DNA from: an uncultured Eubacteriales bacterium
Lineage (GTDB): Bacteria > Bacillota > Clostridia > Oscillospirales > CAG-272
Length of the DNA stretch: 64,000 bases
Assembly (NCBI GenBank): GCA_934446365.1
Contig: CAKSDZ010000002.1
Coordinates: 310,001 to 374,000 of the forward strand
Direction: 5' to 3'
Made by a program: the position numbers and the translations under genes. Within the stretch, counting starts at the first letter, position 1, and every line of letters begins with the position of its first letter. Positions 24,733 to 33,594 of this stretch are shown piece by piece. Under the pieces are notes generated by a model. That model was not told where the DNA came from. It saw only the letters and a program-made list of their open reading frames with translations, and did no database searches.

Positions 24733-25917
24733 TCAATGGTGGAAAAGGCGCATTCCCGTGAACGCCATCGCGATGCCGTATTTGTTGCAGCATTCGATGA
24801 CAAGGTCGTCGCGCACCGAGCCGCCCGGCTCCGCGATATAGGAAACACCGCTCTTTTTCGCGCGCTCGATGTTATCGGAAAACGGGAAAAACGCATCGGA
24901 GCCGAGCGCGACGCCGGAGATGGAGCTAAGATAATCCGCAGCCTCTTTCTCCGTCAGCGGCTCGGGACGGCGGGTGAAGTATTTCTGCCATACGCCGTCG
25001 GCGCAGACGTCCTCTTCATTTTTGTTGATGTAGCCGTCGATGACGTTGTCGCGGTCGGGACGGCCGAGTGTGGGCAGGAACGGCAGAGCCAGCACCTTCT
25101 CATGGCGGCGAAGCTGCCACGTGTCCGCCTTGTTTCCGGCAAGGCGCGTGCAGTGAATGCGCGACTGCTGTCCGGCGCCGACGCCGATCGCCTGTCCGTC
25201 CACGGCATAGCAGACCGAATTGGACTGCGTGTATTTCAGCGTGATAAGCGAAATGATAAGGTCGCGCTTCGCGCTCTCCGGCAAATTTTTATTTTCGGTC
25301 ACGATGTTGGAAAGCAGCGCGTCACCGATCTCGAAATTGTTGCGTCCCTGCTCGAACGTGATGCCGAAGACCTCCTTTGTCTCCACAGGCGCGGGGACAT
25401 AGGACTTATCGATCTTCACGATATTATAGCTGCCTTTTCTCTTGGTTTTGAGAATTTCCAGCGCCTCGGGCGTATAGCCGGGCGCGATGATGCCGTCCGA
25501 AACCTCGCGCTTGATGAGCGCCGCCGTGGTCGCATCACAGACATCCGAAAGCGCAATCCAATCGCCGAAGGATGACATTCTGTCGGTTCCGCGCGCTCTC
25601 GCATACGCACAGGCGAGCGGCGAATCGTCCAGTCCCGCGATATCATCCACAAAGCAGGCGGCTTTCAGCTCCTTGGAAAGGGGCAGACCGACGGCCGCGG
25701 AGGTCGGGCTTACATGCTTGAAAGAGGTAGCCGAGACCATGCCGGTCGCTTCGGAAAGCTCCTTTACAAGCTGCCATGAATTGAACGCGTCGAGAAAGTT
25801 GATATAACCGGGTCTGCCCGAGAGGATTTCAATGGGCAGCTCGCTGCCGTCTTTCATATAGATTTTCGCCGGCTTCTGATTGGGATTGCAGCCATATTTG
25901 AGTTCAAATTCTTTCAT
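24733..25917 (-). CDS. purH: AICAR formyltransferase (stand-alone PurH transformylase domain)
   Basis: The 394-residue protein contains only the AICAR transformylase part of PurH. It has L-K-Y-G-C-N-P-N-Q-K-P at the start, the catalytic Lys67-His68 pair in T-S-F-K-H-V-S-P, L-K-Y-T-Q-S-N-S-V, and G-A-G-Q-Q-S-R-I-H-C-T-R. It has no N-terminal IMP cyclohydrolase domain, unlike the usual 510-residue bifunctional PurH. It transfers the formyl group from 10-formyl-THF to AICAR. The cyclohydrolase is supplied by the next gene upstream, 16 bases away. Confidence 0.95.
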   Translation of the reverse strand: MKEFELKYGCNPNQKPAKIYMKDGSELPIEILSGRPGYINFLDAFNSWQLVKELSEATGMVSATSFKHVSPTSAAVGLPLSKELKAACFVDDIAGLDDSPLACAYARARGTDRMSSFGDWIALSDVCDATTAALIKREVSDGIIAPGYTPEALEILKTKRKGSYNIVKIDKSYVPAPVETKEVFGITFEQGRNNFEIGDALLSNIVTENKNLPESAKRDLIISLITLKYTQSNSVCYAVDGQAIGVGAGQQSRIHCTRLAGNKADTWQLRRHEKVLALPFLPTLGRPDRDNVIDGYINKNEEDVCADGVWQKYFTRRPEPLTEKEAADYLSSISGVALGSDAFFPFSDNIERAKKSGVSYIAEPGGSVRDDLVIECCNKYGIAMAFTGMRLFHH

Positions 25918-25933
25918 CGTTTATCCTCCGGAA

Positions 25934-26653
25934 TTATTGGTTTTTGTTGATCATGCGATTCTCGACGGAGCCGTCCGCAAGATCGGTATAGCGCACATAC
26001 AAGGAAATTTTGTTGTTCTCATCAAGATTATTCCACAGAGAATCCGTCAGCTCATCGATATCGTCCGGAATCGCAACGCGCTCCGGCTCCCCCGTAAACG
26101 TCGGAATCGGATTGCCGTCGCAGTTATAGGTATGGATGAAGTGACCGAGTCCCGCAAGCGCCGGATAGCGGAACAGATACCGATTGCAGGCGCTCCCCTT
26201 TTCGTCCGCGCTTTTGAGGATGCTCATTTCATAAGTGAAATCCCCGTCCGCAAAATGCAGGATGCCGCTGATACGGGGCGTGAAATTCGGCGCGTCCGGC
26301 TCAAATTCGCGCGTTTCCAGCGCCTCGCCGAAGGTCTTGCCCGCCTTGATAAAATCATAGACCGTATCCGTTTGGTCGCCGTTGGTGACGATCAGCTCGT
26401 CCCCAAGCTTTCTCACCGGCGAATAAATGATCAGCGACGGATCCGCCACCTTGGAGGCGTCGAACGGGTGAATGATGACCTCGTCCCCATTTTCCACAAA
26501 AATCCGGTTGCGGCTGTTTTCACTGCGTCCCATGATAAAATAGGCGAATACCGCCTTTTTTCCGTCCGCGCTTTTCCCGATGACGATGCCGCGTCCGACA
26601 TAGCTGTTGCCGCGAACCGCCTCGCCCATTTCATGAATTTCGTATATGCTCAT
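25934..26653 (-). CDS. IMP cyclohydrolase, PurO-like
   Basis: The 239-residue protein matches the PurO-type IMP cyclohydrolase family first known from archaea: R-G-N-S-Y-V-G-R-G-I-V near the start, Y-F-I-M-G-R-S-E-N-S-R-N-R, and N-F-T-P-R-I-S-G downstream. It closes FAICAR to IMP, replacing the cyclohydrolase domain missing from the neighbouring transformylase. The ATG at 26653 has a GGGAGAG site and overlaps the purN end by 23 bases. Confidence 0.9.
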   Translation of the reverse strand: MSIYEIHEMGEAVRGNSYVGRGIVIGKSADGKKAVFAYFIMGRSENSRNRIFVENGDEVIIHPFDASKVADPSLIIYSPVRKLGDELIVTNGDQTDTVYDFIKAGKTFGEALETREFEPDAPNFTPRISGILHFADGDFTYEMSILKSADEKGSACNRYLFRYPALAGLGHFIHTYNCDGNPIPTFTGEPERVAIPDDIDELTDSLWNNLDENNKISLYVRYTDLADGSVENRMINKNQ

Positions 26654-27269
26654 AATTCTCTCCCATTTCCTTTATTTTTGCCGAAACCATTTCCGCCGCC
26701 ACGGGAAGCAGCTTCCATTCCGCTTCCTCCATCACGCGGCGCTGCAAGCTTTCCGGCGTATCTCCCTCTTTTACCTCGACCGCCTTTTGCAGAAGAATCT
26801 CGCCGCCGTCGGGAATTTCATTGACGAAATGCACCGTCGCTCCCGTCACCTTGACGCCGTAAGCGAGCGCCGCTTCATGCACGTGAAGCCCATAAAAGCC
26901 CTTGCCGCAGAACGACGGAATCAGAGCGGGATGCACGTTGATGATACGCTTCGGATAAGCGGAGGTAAAATCCGCCGACAGAATGCTCATAAAGCCCGCC
27001 AAAATGATAAGCTCGATTCCGTTTTCCCGCAGAACCTGCTTGATTTTCGCTTCAAATGCCTCCTGCGAGCCGCAGGCGGCTTTCGATACCACGCAGGACA
27101 GAATCCCCGCCGTTTTGGCGCGTTCCAGCGCGTATACGCCCTTTTTGCTCGAAATGACAAGAGAAATCGTCCCGGAATGCAGAGTTCCCGCCCGCTGCGC
27201 GTCGATGAGCGCTTGCAGATTGGTGCCGCCGCCCGAAACAAGAACGGCGATTTTCACAAGAGAAGCCAT
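26631..27269 (-). CDS. purN: phosphoribosylglycinamide formyltransferase
   Basis: The 212-residue protein has V-S-G-G-G-T-N-L-Q-A-L-I near the start, the Asn-His pair in I-N-V-H-P-A-L-I-P-S-F, and the Asp in N-E-I-P-D-G-G-E-I-L, the catalytic N-H-D set of PurN. It transfers a formyl group from 10-formyl-THF to GAR. The ATG at 27269 lies eight bases after AAAGGA; an in-frame GTG two codons earlier would place the site too close. Confidence 0.96.
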   Translation of the reverse strand: MASLVKIAVLVSGGGTNLQALIDAQRAGTLHSGTISLVISSKKGVYALERAKTAGILSCVVSKAACGSQEAFEAKIKQVLRENGIELIILAGFMSILSADFTSAYPKRIINVHPALIPSFCGKGFYGLHVHEAALAYGVKVTGATVHFVNEIPDGGEILLQKAVEVKEGDTPESLQRRVMEEAEWKLLPVAAEMVSAKIKEMGENYEHIRNS

Positions 27270-27289
27270 AGACACAATCCTTTCCGTTT

Positions 27290-27976
27290 TTACTTATGAA
27301 CGGCGGCGCCGACGGACAGGGAATCCGTATCGTCCCGCTCCTCAGATTCCGGCGGTACGGCCGCCCTTTTCGGCTTTTCCCGGCAGAGAAGCAGAAGCGC
27401 CGGAAGGAGCATTCCGCCCACAGCGTTGCCGAGAATGACGAGCCACAGATACAGAAAAGCCTCAAAGCTCACGATACCGGACGCCGAAAAATAAAACATA
27501 TTGGCGATGGAATGCTCAAAGCCGCTGAGAATAAAGACCGGCACGCAGAAAAGAATGCCGAGCGGCGACCGGTTCTCGCGCCAAATCACAACGGCGAGAT
27601 ACATGAGAATTCCGCAGAACACGGCGCGGATAAGCGTTTCCGGTGCGGTCTGGGCAAGCTTTCCCTCACACAGAGAGAGCGCCTTCTCGCCAAGTGCCGG
27701 CAAGGCGAAACGCACCGCGATACCGGCGATGAATGTTCCAATCAGATTTCCGGGAAGCGAGAGAAGCGTCGCCGAAACATCCGCCTTCCCGTGCGATGCG
27801 ACGAGAAAACCGACCTTGCCTGTGAACAGCGCAAAGCCGCGCATACAGATGCAGAGCAGCGCCACCGAAAACAGGACCGCGCCGACATATTTGTTGTCGC
27901 AGGCGAGATACACGCTCCCGCCGATGCCGATTAAGATGCCGGCGATTACGCCGAGAGTAATGTCCCGTCTCAGCAT
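27290..27976 (-). CDS. formate/nitrite transporter family protein
   Basis: The 228-residue membrane protein has six hydrophobic segments, including G-I-G-G-S-V-Y-L, F-T-G-K-V-G-F-L, G-N-L-I-G-T-F-I, and H-S-I-A-N-M-F-Y-F with G-N-A-V-G-G-M-L. This fits the FNT fold (FocA/NirC pentameric channels), including the H-S-I-A-N-M pore helix region. Formate is the one-carbon source for 10-formyl-THF, so placement between purM and purN argues for formate import supplying the two formylations. The start overlaps the purM stop by a few bases, indicating coupling. Confidence 0.85.
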   Translation of the reverse strand: MLRRDITLGVIAGILIGIGGSVYLACDNKYVGAVLFSVALLCICMRGFALFTGKVGFLVASHGKADVSATLLSLPGNLIGTFIAGIAVRFALPALGEKALSLCEGKLAQTAPETLIRAVFCGILMYLAVVIWRENRSPLGILFCVPVFILSGFEHSIANMFYFSASGIVSFEAFLYLWLVILGNAVGGMLLPALLLLCREKPKRAAVPPESEERDDTDSLSVGAAVHK

Positions 27977-29010
27977 AGGCTTACCTTTTCGTCCGATTCC
28001 ACGATTTCGCCGAGCACATAGGCATCCTCGCCATGCTCCCTCAGAACGGCAAGCGCCGTATCCACGTCGTTTTTATCCACTACGACGCTCATGCCGACAC
28101 CCATGTTGAACGTGTTGAACATGTCGCGCTCCGGAATCCCGCCCTTCTTGGCAATCAGGTCGAATATCGGAAGCACGCGCACCGCGCTTTTTTCGATTTT
28201 CGCACCGAGCCCGTCCGGAATGCTGCGCGGGATATTTTCATAGAAGCCGCCGCCTGTGATATGGGAAATACCCTTAACGGCAACCTTGGAAAGAAGTGCC
28301 ATGACGGGCTTTACATAAATTTTGGTCGGCGTGAGAAGCGTCTCCCCGACGGATTTTCCGCCAAGTGAGGCGACCGGCGACTGGATGTCGGCGTTTTCCA
28401 CGTCAAAGACGCGGCGGACAAGCGAAAAGCCGTTGGAATGCACCCCGGAGGACGGAAGTGCCAGCATCACGTCGCCCGCTTTCATCGTCTTATTGTCGAT
28501 GATATCCTCCTTGTTGACCGCACCGACGGAAAAACCGGCGAGATCGTATTCGTCCACGGGATAGAAGCCGGGCATTTCCGCGGTTTCGCCGCCGACGAGC
28601 GCGCAGCCGGCCTGCACACAGCCCTCCGCCACGCCGGAGACAATCGCCGCAATCTTTTCCGGCACATTCTTGCCGCAGGCGATATAATCGAGGAAGAAAA
28701 GCGGACGCGCACCGCTGCAAATGATGTCGTTTACACACATGGCGACACAGTCGATGCCGACGGTGTCATGCTTGTCCATGAGAAACGCAAGCTTTAACTT
28801 CGTGCCGACGCCGTCGGTGCCGCTGACGAGCACCGGATGGGAAAACTCGCCGAGATCGAGCGCAAAAAGACCGCCGAAGCCGCCGATATCCGACACCACG
28901 CCGGACGTCATGGTTTTGGCAATGTGTTTTTTCATCAGCTCGACGGCACGGTAGCCGGCGGTGATGTCGACGCCTGCCGCGGCGTAGCTTTCTGATTTGG
29001 AATTCTGCAT
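27970..29010 (-). CDS. purM: phosphoribosylformylglycinamidine cyclo-ligase (AIR synthetase)
   Basis: The 346-residue protein has Y-A-A-A-G-V-D-I-T-A-G near the start, V-S-G-T-D-G-V-G-T-K-L-K-L-A, D-C-V-A-M-C-V-N-D-I, G-G-E-T-A-E-M-P-G-F-Y, and H-I-T-G-G-G-F-Y-E-N-I-P-R, all PurM signatures. It makes AIR from FGAM. The ATG at 29010 has a GGAG site. A 192-base gap precedes it in the operon. Confidence 0.97.
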   Translation of the reverse strand: MQNSKSESYAAAGVDITAGYRAVELMKKHIAKTMTSGVVSDIGGFGGLFALDLGEFSHPVLVSGTDGVGTKLKLAFLMDKHDTVGIDCVAMCVNDIICSGARPLFFLDYIACGKNVPEKIAAIVSGVAEGCVQAGCALVGGETAEMPGFYPVDEYDLAGFSVGAVNKEDIIDNKTMKAGDVMLALPSSGVHSNGFSLVRRVFDVENADIQSPVASLGGKSVGETLLTPTKIYVKPVMALLSKVAVKGISHITGGGFYENIPRSIPDGLGAKIEKSAVRVLPIFDLIAKKGGIPERDMFNTFNMGVGMSVVVDKNDVDTALAVLREHGEDAYVLGEIVESDEKVSLC

Positions 29011-29202
29011 ATCTACTCTCCATTCTGCCGCTTATGCGGCTTTCTGTCGTTTGCCATGGTTTTCTATGAGGCTCCGGCAAATGCCGATTTTACCGGATTA
29101 TACAACCGTAACCTCTCTGTTTCCTCCCCGAAGCCCGTCGTTGCTTGCCGATGCACAGGCAAAGAGGATTTTGGATTCTATCCAAAAGGGGAATCACCTG
29201 TT
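29011..29202 (-). other. 192-base gap inside the purine operon
   Basis: Between the purF paralogue and purM. No gene is visible on either strand. It holds small hairpins (for example gccgc / gcggc near 29027-29041) and a minus-strand TATAAT-like box at 29097-29102 without a good -35 element. An internal promoter or processing site is possible but unsupported. Confidence 0.4.
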
Positions 29203-30627
29203 TTATTCTTTTCCGCTCCAACAATAGGTACACAGCTTGCAGGGTTCAAGGCCGATCGCCTTAATAATCCCGTCTAGCGACTGAAATTCCAGCGATGCGA
29301 AGTGGAATTTTTCACAGATCGTCTTTCTCAGATTCTTGCCGCGCTCGGTCGAGGCGTCGCTGTATTCTTCGATATGATGAAAGCCCTCTTCCCCTTCAAG
29401 CTCCATGATGACGCGCCTTGCAATCAGTTCCATGTCGCTTGTCCCCCTCGAAAAGTTGAGGTATTTGCAGCTATACATAATCGGCGGACAGGCGGAGCGC
29501 ATATGTACCGCTTTGGCGCCGTTGTCGTAGAGAAATTCCACCGTTTCCCGCAGCTGCGTGCCGCGCACAATCGAATCGTCCACAAATAAAAGACTCTTGT
29601 CCTGAATCAGCTCATGCACGGGGACAAGCTTCATTTTTGCGACCTTGTTGCGCTCGGTTTGCCTCGGAGGCATGAAGCTGCGCGGCCACGTCGGCGTATA
29701 TTTGATGAACGGACGGGCAAACGGAACGCCGCTTTTATTCGCATAACCGATTGCATGGGGCGTTCCCGAATCCGGCACGCCGCCGACATAGTCGATATCC
29801 TCGGCGTTGCCCGCCGCCTTGTCGCTTTCCGCCATGATTTCGCCGTTGCGGTAACGCATCGTCTCCACGTTGACCCCCTCATAATCGGAGGTCGGATAGC
29901 CGTAGTACGACCACAGAAAAGCGCATATCCTCATTTTCCCGCCCGGGGGAACAAGCTGCGCTATCCCCTCCGGCGTGATTTCCACAACCTCTCCGGGGCC
30001 AAGCTCCGTTTCGTCCTCATAACCGAGCTTCTTATAGGCAAAGGACTCAAAGGTGACGGCGTAGCCGTCCTCGTTTTTACCGATCAGCACCGGCAGACGC
30101 CCCACCTTGTCACGCGCGGCGATGAGCGCGCCGTCGTCCTTCAAAATCAGAATCGAGGCCGTGCCCTCGATGACCTCTTGGGCAAACCGAATGCCGTCGG
30201 CGAAATTATCCTGTCTGCTGATCAGCGCGGCGACAAGCTCCGTCGCATTGACCGCACCGCCCGTCATCGCGTTGAAATGACCGGCATCATTGGAAAAAAA
30301 CTTTTCTGTCAAATCCTCCGCATTGTTTACAATGCCGATGATGCAAATGGCATATGTGCCGAGCTTCGAGCGGATCAGCAGCGGCTGCGGATCGCTGTCG
30401 CTGATGCAGCCGATCGCCGAGGTACCCTGCATTTCCTCGAAAACATGCTCAAATTTCGTCCGGAACGGCGAGTTTTCGATGTTGTGAATCGCCCTTTGCA
30501 GACCGATATTCCTGTCGTACGCCGCAAGTCCGCCGCGCCGGGTTCCGAGATGCGAATGATAGTCCGTGCCGAAAAACACGTCCGCAAGGCAATCCCGTCT
30601 TGACGATATTCCGAAAAATCCACCCAT
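29203..30627 (-). CDS. amidophosphoribosyltransferase paralogue lacking the N-terminal cysteine
   Basis: The 474-residue protein aligns along its length with PurF: a class II glutaminase-like N-terminal domain (Y-H-S-H-L-G-T-R-R-G-G region), a phosphoribosyltransferase domain with the PRPP loop L-F-V-D-D-S-I-V-R-G-T, and a Cys-rich tail C-K-L-C-T-Y-C-W resembling the iron-sulphur ligands of Bacillus-type PurF. It begins M-G-G-F-F-G, so the catalytic Cys that follows Met (or a short propeptide) in PurF is replaced by Gly. Glutamine hydrolysis should be lost. The ATG at 30627 has an AGGAAA site. It follows the canonical purF by 43 bases, pointing to a regulatory, ammonia-dependent or divergent role. 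Confidence 0.88.
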   Translation of the reverse strand: MGGFFGISSRRDCLADVFFGTDYHSHLGTRRGGLAAYDRNIGLQRAIHNIENSPFRTKFEHVFEEMQGTSAIGCISDSDPQPLLIRSKLGTYAICIIGIVNNAEDLTEKFFSNDAGHFNAMTGGAVNATELVAALISRQDNFADGIRFAQEVIEGTASILILKDDGALIAARDKVGRLPVLIGKNEDGYAVTFESFAYKKLGYEDETELGPGEVVEITPEGIAQLVPPGGKMRICAFLWSYYGYPTSDYEGVNVETMRYRNGEIMAESDKAAGNAEDIDYVGGVPDSGTPHAIGYANKSGVPFARPFIKYTPTWPRSFMPPRQTERNKVAKMKLVPVHELIQDKSLLFVDDSIVRGTQLRETVEFLYDNGAKAVHMRSACPPIMYSCKYLNFSRGTSDMELIARRVIMELEGEEGFHHIEEYSDASTERGKNLRKTICEKFHFASLEFQSLDGIIKAIGLEPCKLCTYCWSGKE

Positions 30628-30670
30628 TTATGATTTCCTGCTTTCGTTCATGTTCATAACCCGCGGTCTG

Positions 30671-32116
30671 TCAGACCGGCTGTGATTTATTTCCCGCCGA
30701 TATTTTCCCTTCAAAGCGGTTCTTCTCCGTATGCGAGGGCGTCTCGGTCGGATATCCGCCGTCGAAGCACGCCGTGCAGTATTCCTCGCTGTAAGCTCCG
30801 CTCGCAAGCTTTCTCGCGTTCTCCACGCTCAAAAAGCCGAGGGAATCGACACCGATAATCTTTGCGATTTCCTCCACCGTATGATGACATGCGATAAGAT
30901 TCTCGCAGGAATCGATATCCGTTCCGTAATAACACGGGTTGAGAAACGGCGGCGCGGACACACGCATATGGATTTCCGCGGCGCCCGCCTCGCGCAGAAG
31001 CTTTACGATTCGGGCGCTTGTCGTGCCGCGCACAATCGAATCGTCGATCATGACGACGCGCTTGCCGCGCACGGTATCCGCAATCGGATTGAGCTTGATG
31101 CGCACCTTATCCTCACGGCTCTGCTGACCGGGCGCGATAAAGGTGCGGCCGATATATTTGTTCTTGATAAAGCCGATTCCATACGGAATGCCGGACGCTC
31201 TCGCATAGCCGAGCGCCGCGTCCAAGCCGGAATCGGGCACGCCGATGACGATATCCGCATCCACCGGATGCTGTGCCGCCAAAAACTCGCCGGCGCGCAC
31301 GCGCGCCGAATGGACCGAGTAGCCGTCGATCACGGAATCGGGACGGGCAAAATAGATGTATTCAAAAATGCAAAGTGATTTTTTCGCACGGCCGCAGTGG
31401 GTGCGAATGCTGCGCACGCCGCCCTTTTCAAAAACGAGAATCTCGCCCGGCTCCAAATCGCGGACAAACCCGGCGCCGACCGAATCGAGCGCACAGCTCT
31501 CCGAGGCGACGACATACCGGCCGTCCTCGGTCCTGCCGTAGCAAAGCGGACGGAAGCCGTGCTCGTCCCGCACGGCGATGAGCTTGGAGGGCGACATCAC
31601 AATCATCGAATATGCGCCGGCAAGACGGTACATCGCGCGGTCCACGGCCTCTTCGATCGAGCCCGCGGAAAGACGCTCTTTCGTGATGATATAGGAAATG
31701 ACCTCCGTATCGCTCGTGGTATGGAAAATCGAGCCCTGCAATTCCAGCTCGGAGCGAAGCTCATAGGAATTGACAAGATTTCCGTTGTGTGCAAGCGCCA
31801 TGCGTCCTTTGATATGATTGACGACGACAGGCTGCGCGTTGTTCCGGTCGCTCGCGCCGGTCGTGCCGTAGCGCACATGGCCGACCGCCATATTGCCCAT
31901 GCCAAGCTCGTGCAGATTCTCCGGTGTAAACACGTCGTTGACAAGACCGATATCCTTATAAGTGTGAAAAACGCCGTCGTCGTTCACCACGATGCCGCAG
32001 CTTTCCTGCCCTCTGTGTTGGAGGGCAAAAAGTCCGTAATAGGTCATATGCGCGACATCGTACGGCGCATCGCAGAAAACGCCGAATACGCCGCATTCTT
32101 CCCTGATTTCACTCAT
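30671..32116 (-). CDS. purF: amidophosphoribosyltransferase
   Basis: The 481-residue protein begins M-S-E-I-R-E-E-C-G-V-F-G, so Cys8 would become the N-terminal nucleophile after removal of a seven-residue propeptide, as in Bacillus-type PurF. It has Y-G-L-F-A-L-Q-H-R-G-Q-E-S, the PRPP motif V-M-I-D-D-S-I-V-R-G-T-T, and an S-A-P-P-F-L-N-P-C-Y-Y-G segment with Cys that may ligate an iron-sulphur cluster. It commits PRPP and glutamine to purine synthesis. The ATG at 32116 has an AAAGGG site. Confidence 0.96.
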   Translation of the reverse strand: MSEIREECGVFGVFCDAPYDVAHMTYYGLFALQHRGQESCGIVVNDDGVFHTYKDIGLVNDVFTPENLHELGMGNMAVGHVRYGTTGASDRNNAQPVVVNHIKGRMALAHNGNLVNSYELRSELELQGSIFHTTSDTEVISYIITKERLSAGSIEEAVDRAMYRLAGAYSMIVMSPSKLIAVRDEHGFRPLCYGRTEDGRYVVASESCALDSVGAGFVRDLEPGEILVFEKGGVRSIRTHCGRAKKSLCIFEYIYFARPDSVIDGYSVHSARVRAGEFLAAQHPVDADIVIGVPDSGLDAALGYARASGIPYGIGFIKNKYIGRTFIAPGQQSREDKVRIKLNPIADTVRGKRVVMIDDSIVRGTTSARIVKLLREAGAAEIHMRVSAPPFLNPCYYGTDIDSCENLIACHHTVEEIAKIIGVDSLGFLSVENARKLASGAYSEEYCTACFDGGYPTETPSHTEKNRFEGKISAGNKSQPV

Positions 32117-32219
32117 TGATTGATCATCCCTTTCGACAACATGGGCTTTGTCCGGCTTTGACCGTGCCCATATCGCAAGCAAAACAAAACCGCAGACCGA
32201 AAAGCCCGCCTTTCCGACT

Positions 32220-32930
32220 TCAATTCAGACCGACGCGGCGCATCATCTCATTGTATGCATCCTCGACGCCACCCATATCGCGGCGGAAACGGTCCTTGTC
32301 GAGCTTCTCGTTCGTTTCGGCATCCCAAAAACGGCAGGTATCGGGCGAGATTTCGTCCGCCAGCACGATAGTGCCGTCCGACAGTCTGCCGAATTCCAGC
32401 TTGAAATCGACCAGCTTTACGCCGAGTCCCGCAAAATACTCTTTCAATACGCGATTCACCGTAAATGCCATCTTTTTAATGGTATCGATTTCCTCTTTTG
32501 TCGCGAGCTTCAATGCAAGCGCGTGATATTCGTTGATAAGCGGATCGTGCAGATCGTCGTTTTTATAGGAAAACTCAATGGTCGGCTCATCAAAGACGAT
32601 TCCCTCCTCCACGCCGTAACGCTTGGCAAACGAACCCGCGGAAATGTTGCGGATAATCACTTCAAGCGGCACGATGGAAACCTTTTTCACCACCGTATCG
32701 CGTTCGGAAAGCTCCTTTACAAAATGCGTCGGGACGCCGTGCTTCTCCAAAATCTGCATCAGATAGTTGGACATGCGGTTGTTGATGACACCCTTGCCGC
32801 TGATCGTTCCCTTTTTAAGCCCGTCGAGCGCGGTCGCGTCGTCCTTATACGAAACGATCACGAGAGCGGGGTCATCCGTTGCGAATACCTTTTTCGCTTT
32901 GCCTTCATAAATCTGTTCTCTTTTTTCCAT
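32220..32930 (-). CDS. purC: SAICAR synthetase
   Basis: The 236-residue protein starts M-E-K-R-E-Q-I-Y-E-G-K-A-K-K-V-F and has P-L-E-V-I-I-R-N-I-S-A-G-S-F-A-K-R and L-A-D-E-I-S-P-D-T-C-R-F-W-D, the PurC signatures. It condenses CAIR and aspartate. About 100 bases separate it from purE and from purF; both gaps lack obvious terminators. Confidence 0.97.
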   Translation of the reverse strand: MEKREQIYEGKAKKVFATDDPALVIVSYKDDATALDGLKKGTISGKGVINNRMSNYLMQILEKHGVPTHFVKELSERDTVVKKVSIVPLEVIIRNISAGSFAKRYGVEEGIVFDEPTIEFSYKNDDLHDPLINEYHALALKLATKEEIDTIKKMAFTVNRVLKEYFAGLGVKLVDFKLEFGRLSDGTIVLADEISPDTCRFWDAETNEKLDKDRFRRDMGGVEDAYNEMMRRVGLN

Positions 32931-33022
32931 AACGATAAAGCTTCCTTTCGATTTCCGTATCTGAATTTTGTTTTCAAGCCTTTTCTTCGCCGTCTGCGGC
33001 GGAAAATATGCCGTATTTTATT

Positions 33023-33517
33023 TCAGCGATTGAATTTTTCCTCGATCGCCTTGTTTTTGGCAAGCACTTTCTCCGTGCCCTGCGCTCTTGCCGCCATGAG
33101 CTTCTCCGCAAGAGCCGCATCCTCAATGGCAAGCATTTCGACGCAAAGAAGCGCGGCATTGGCAGCCCCATCGATCGCGACCGTCGCCACCGGAATTCCG
33201 GACGGCATCTGCACCGTCGATAAAAGAGCGTCAATGCCGCCTAAATTTGCGGATTTTACAGGAACCCCAACCACGGGGAGCGTCGTATTCGCAGCGATTG
33301 CGCCGGCAAGATGCGCCGCCATTCCGGCGAGTGCAATGATGGCGCCGAAGCCGTTTTCTCTCGCGGATACGGAAAATGCGCGCGCCTCCTCCGGTGTGCG
33401 GTGCGCCGAAAAGACATGAACCTCAACCGGTACACCGTAAGACGAAAGCGTGCTTATCGCTTTTTCCGCAACCGGAAGATCGCTGTCGCTGCCCATGATT
33501 ACTGCAACTTTTTTCAT
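33023..33517 (-). CDS. purE: 5-(carboxyamino)imidazole ribonucleotide mutase
   Basis: The 164-residue protein has V-A-V-I-M-G-S-D-S-D-L-P at the start, S-A-H-R-T-P-E-E-A, and A-G-M-A-A-H-L-A-G plus P-V-V-G-V-P-V. The S-A-H-R-T form resembles class I PurE, which works with PurK, but no purK lies in this window. Two adjacent ATGs (33518-33520 and 33515-33517) follow a GGAG site; I take the second for better spacing. It is the first gene after the ZTP riboswitch. Confidence 0.94.
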   Translation of the reverse strand: MKKVAVIMGSDSDLPVAEKAISTLSSYGVPVEVHVFSAHRTPEEARAFSVSARENGFGAIIALAGMAAHLAGAIAANTTLPVVGVPVKSANLGGIDALLSTVQMPSGIPVATVAIDGAANAALLCVEMLAIEDAALAEKLMAARAQGTEKVLAKNKAIEEKFNR

Positions 33518-33557
33518 CATCAAACTCCGTTCCTTTTCTTTTCTAAGCCGAAAACGC

Positions 33558-33594
33558 AAAAAGGGCAGTCCTATCCTTTTCGATAGGATTGCCC
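33558..33594 (-). terminator. riboswitch-controlled intrinsic terminator
   Basis: On the minus strand gggc plus atcctatc pairs with ggatagga and gccc around a GAAAA loop, followed by TTTTT. Its 5' arm includes the GGGC that forms the last part of the ZTP aptamer, so ligand binding and termination are mutually exclusive. Confidence 0.88.

Noticed and set aside
29056..29277. A 73-residue plus-strand frame in the gap between purF paralogue and purM
   Set aside because: No ribosome binding site, runs antisense into the purF paralogue, and no recognisable motif.
19341..33520. Long antisense open frames opposite the purine genes
   Set aside because: They have no ribosome binding sites, their peptides are Arg/His-rich and low-complexity, and every one overlaps a strongly supported pur gene.
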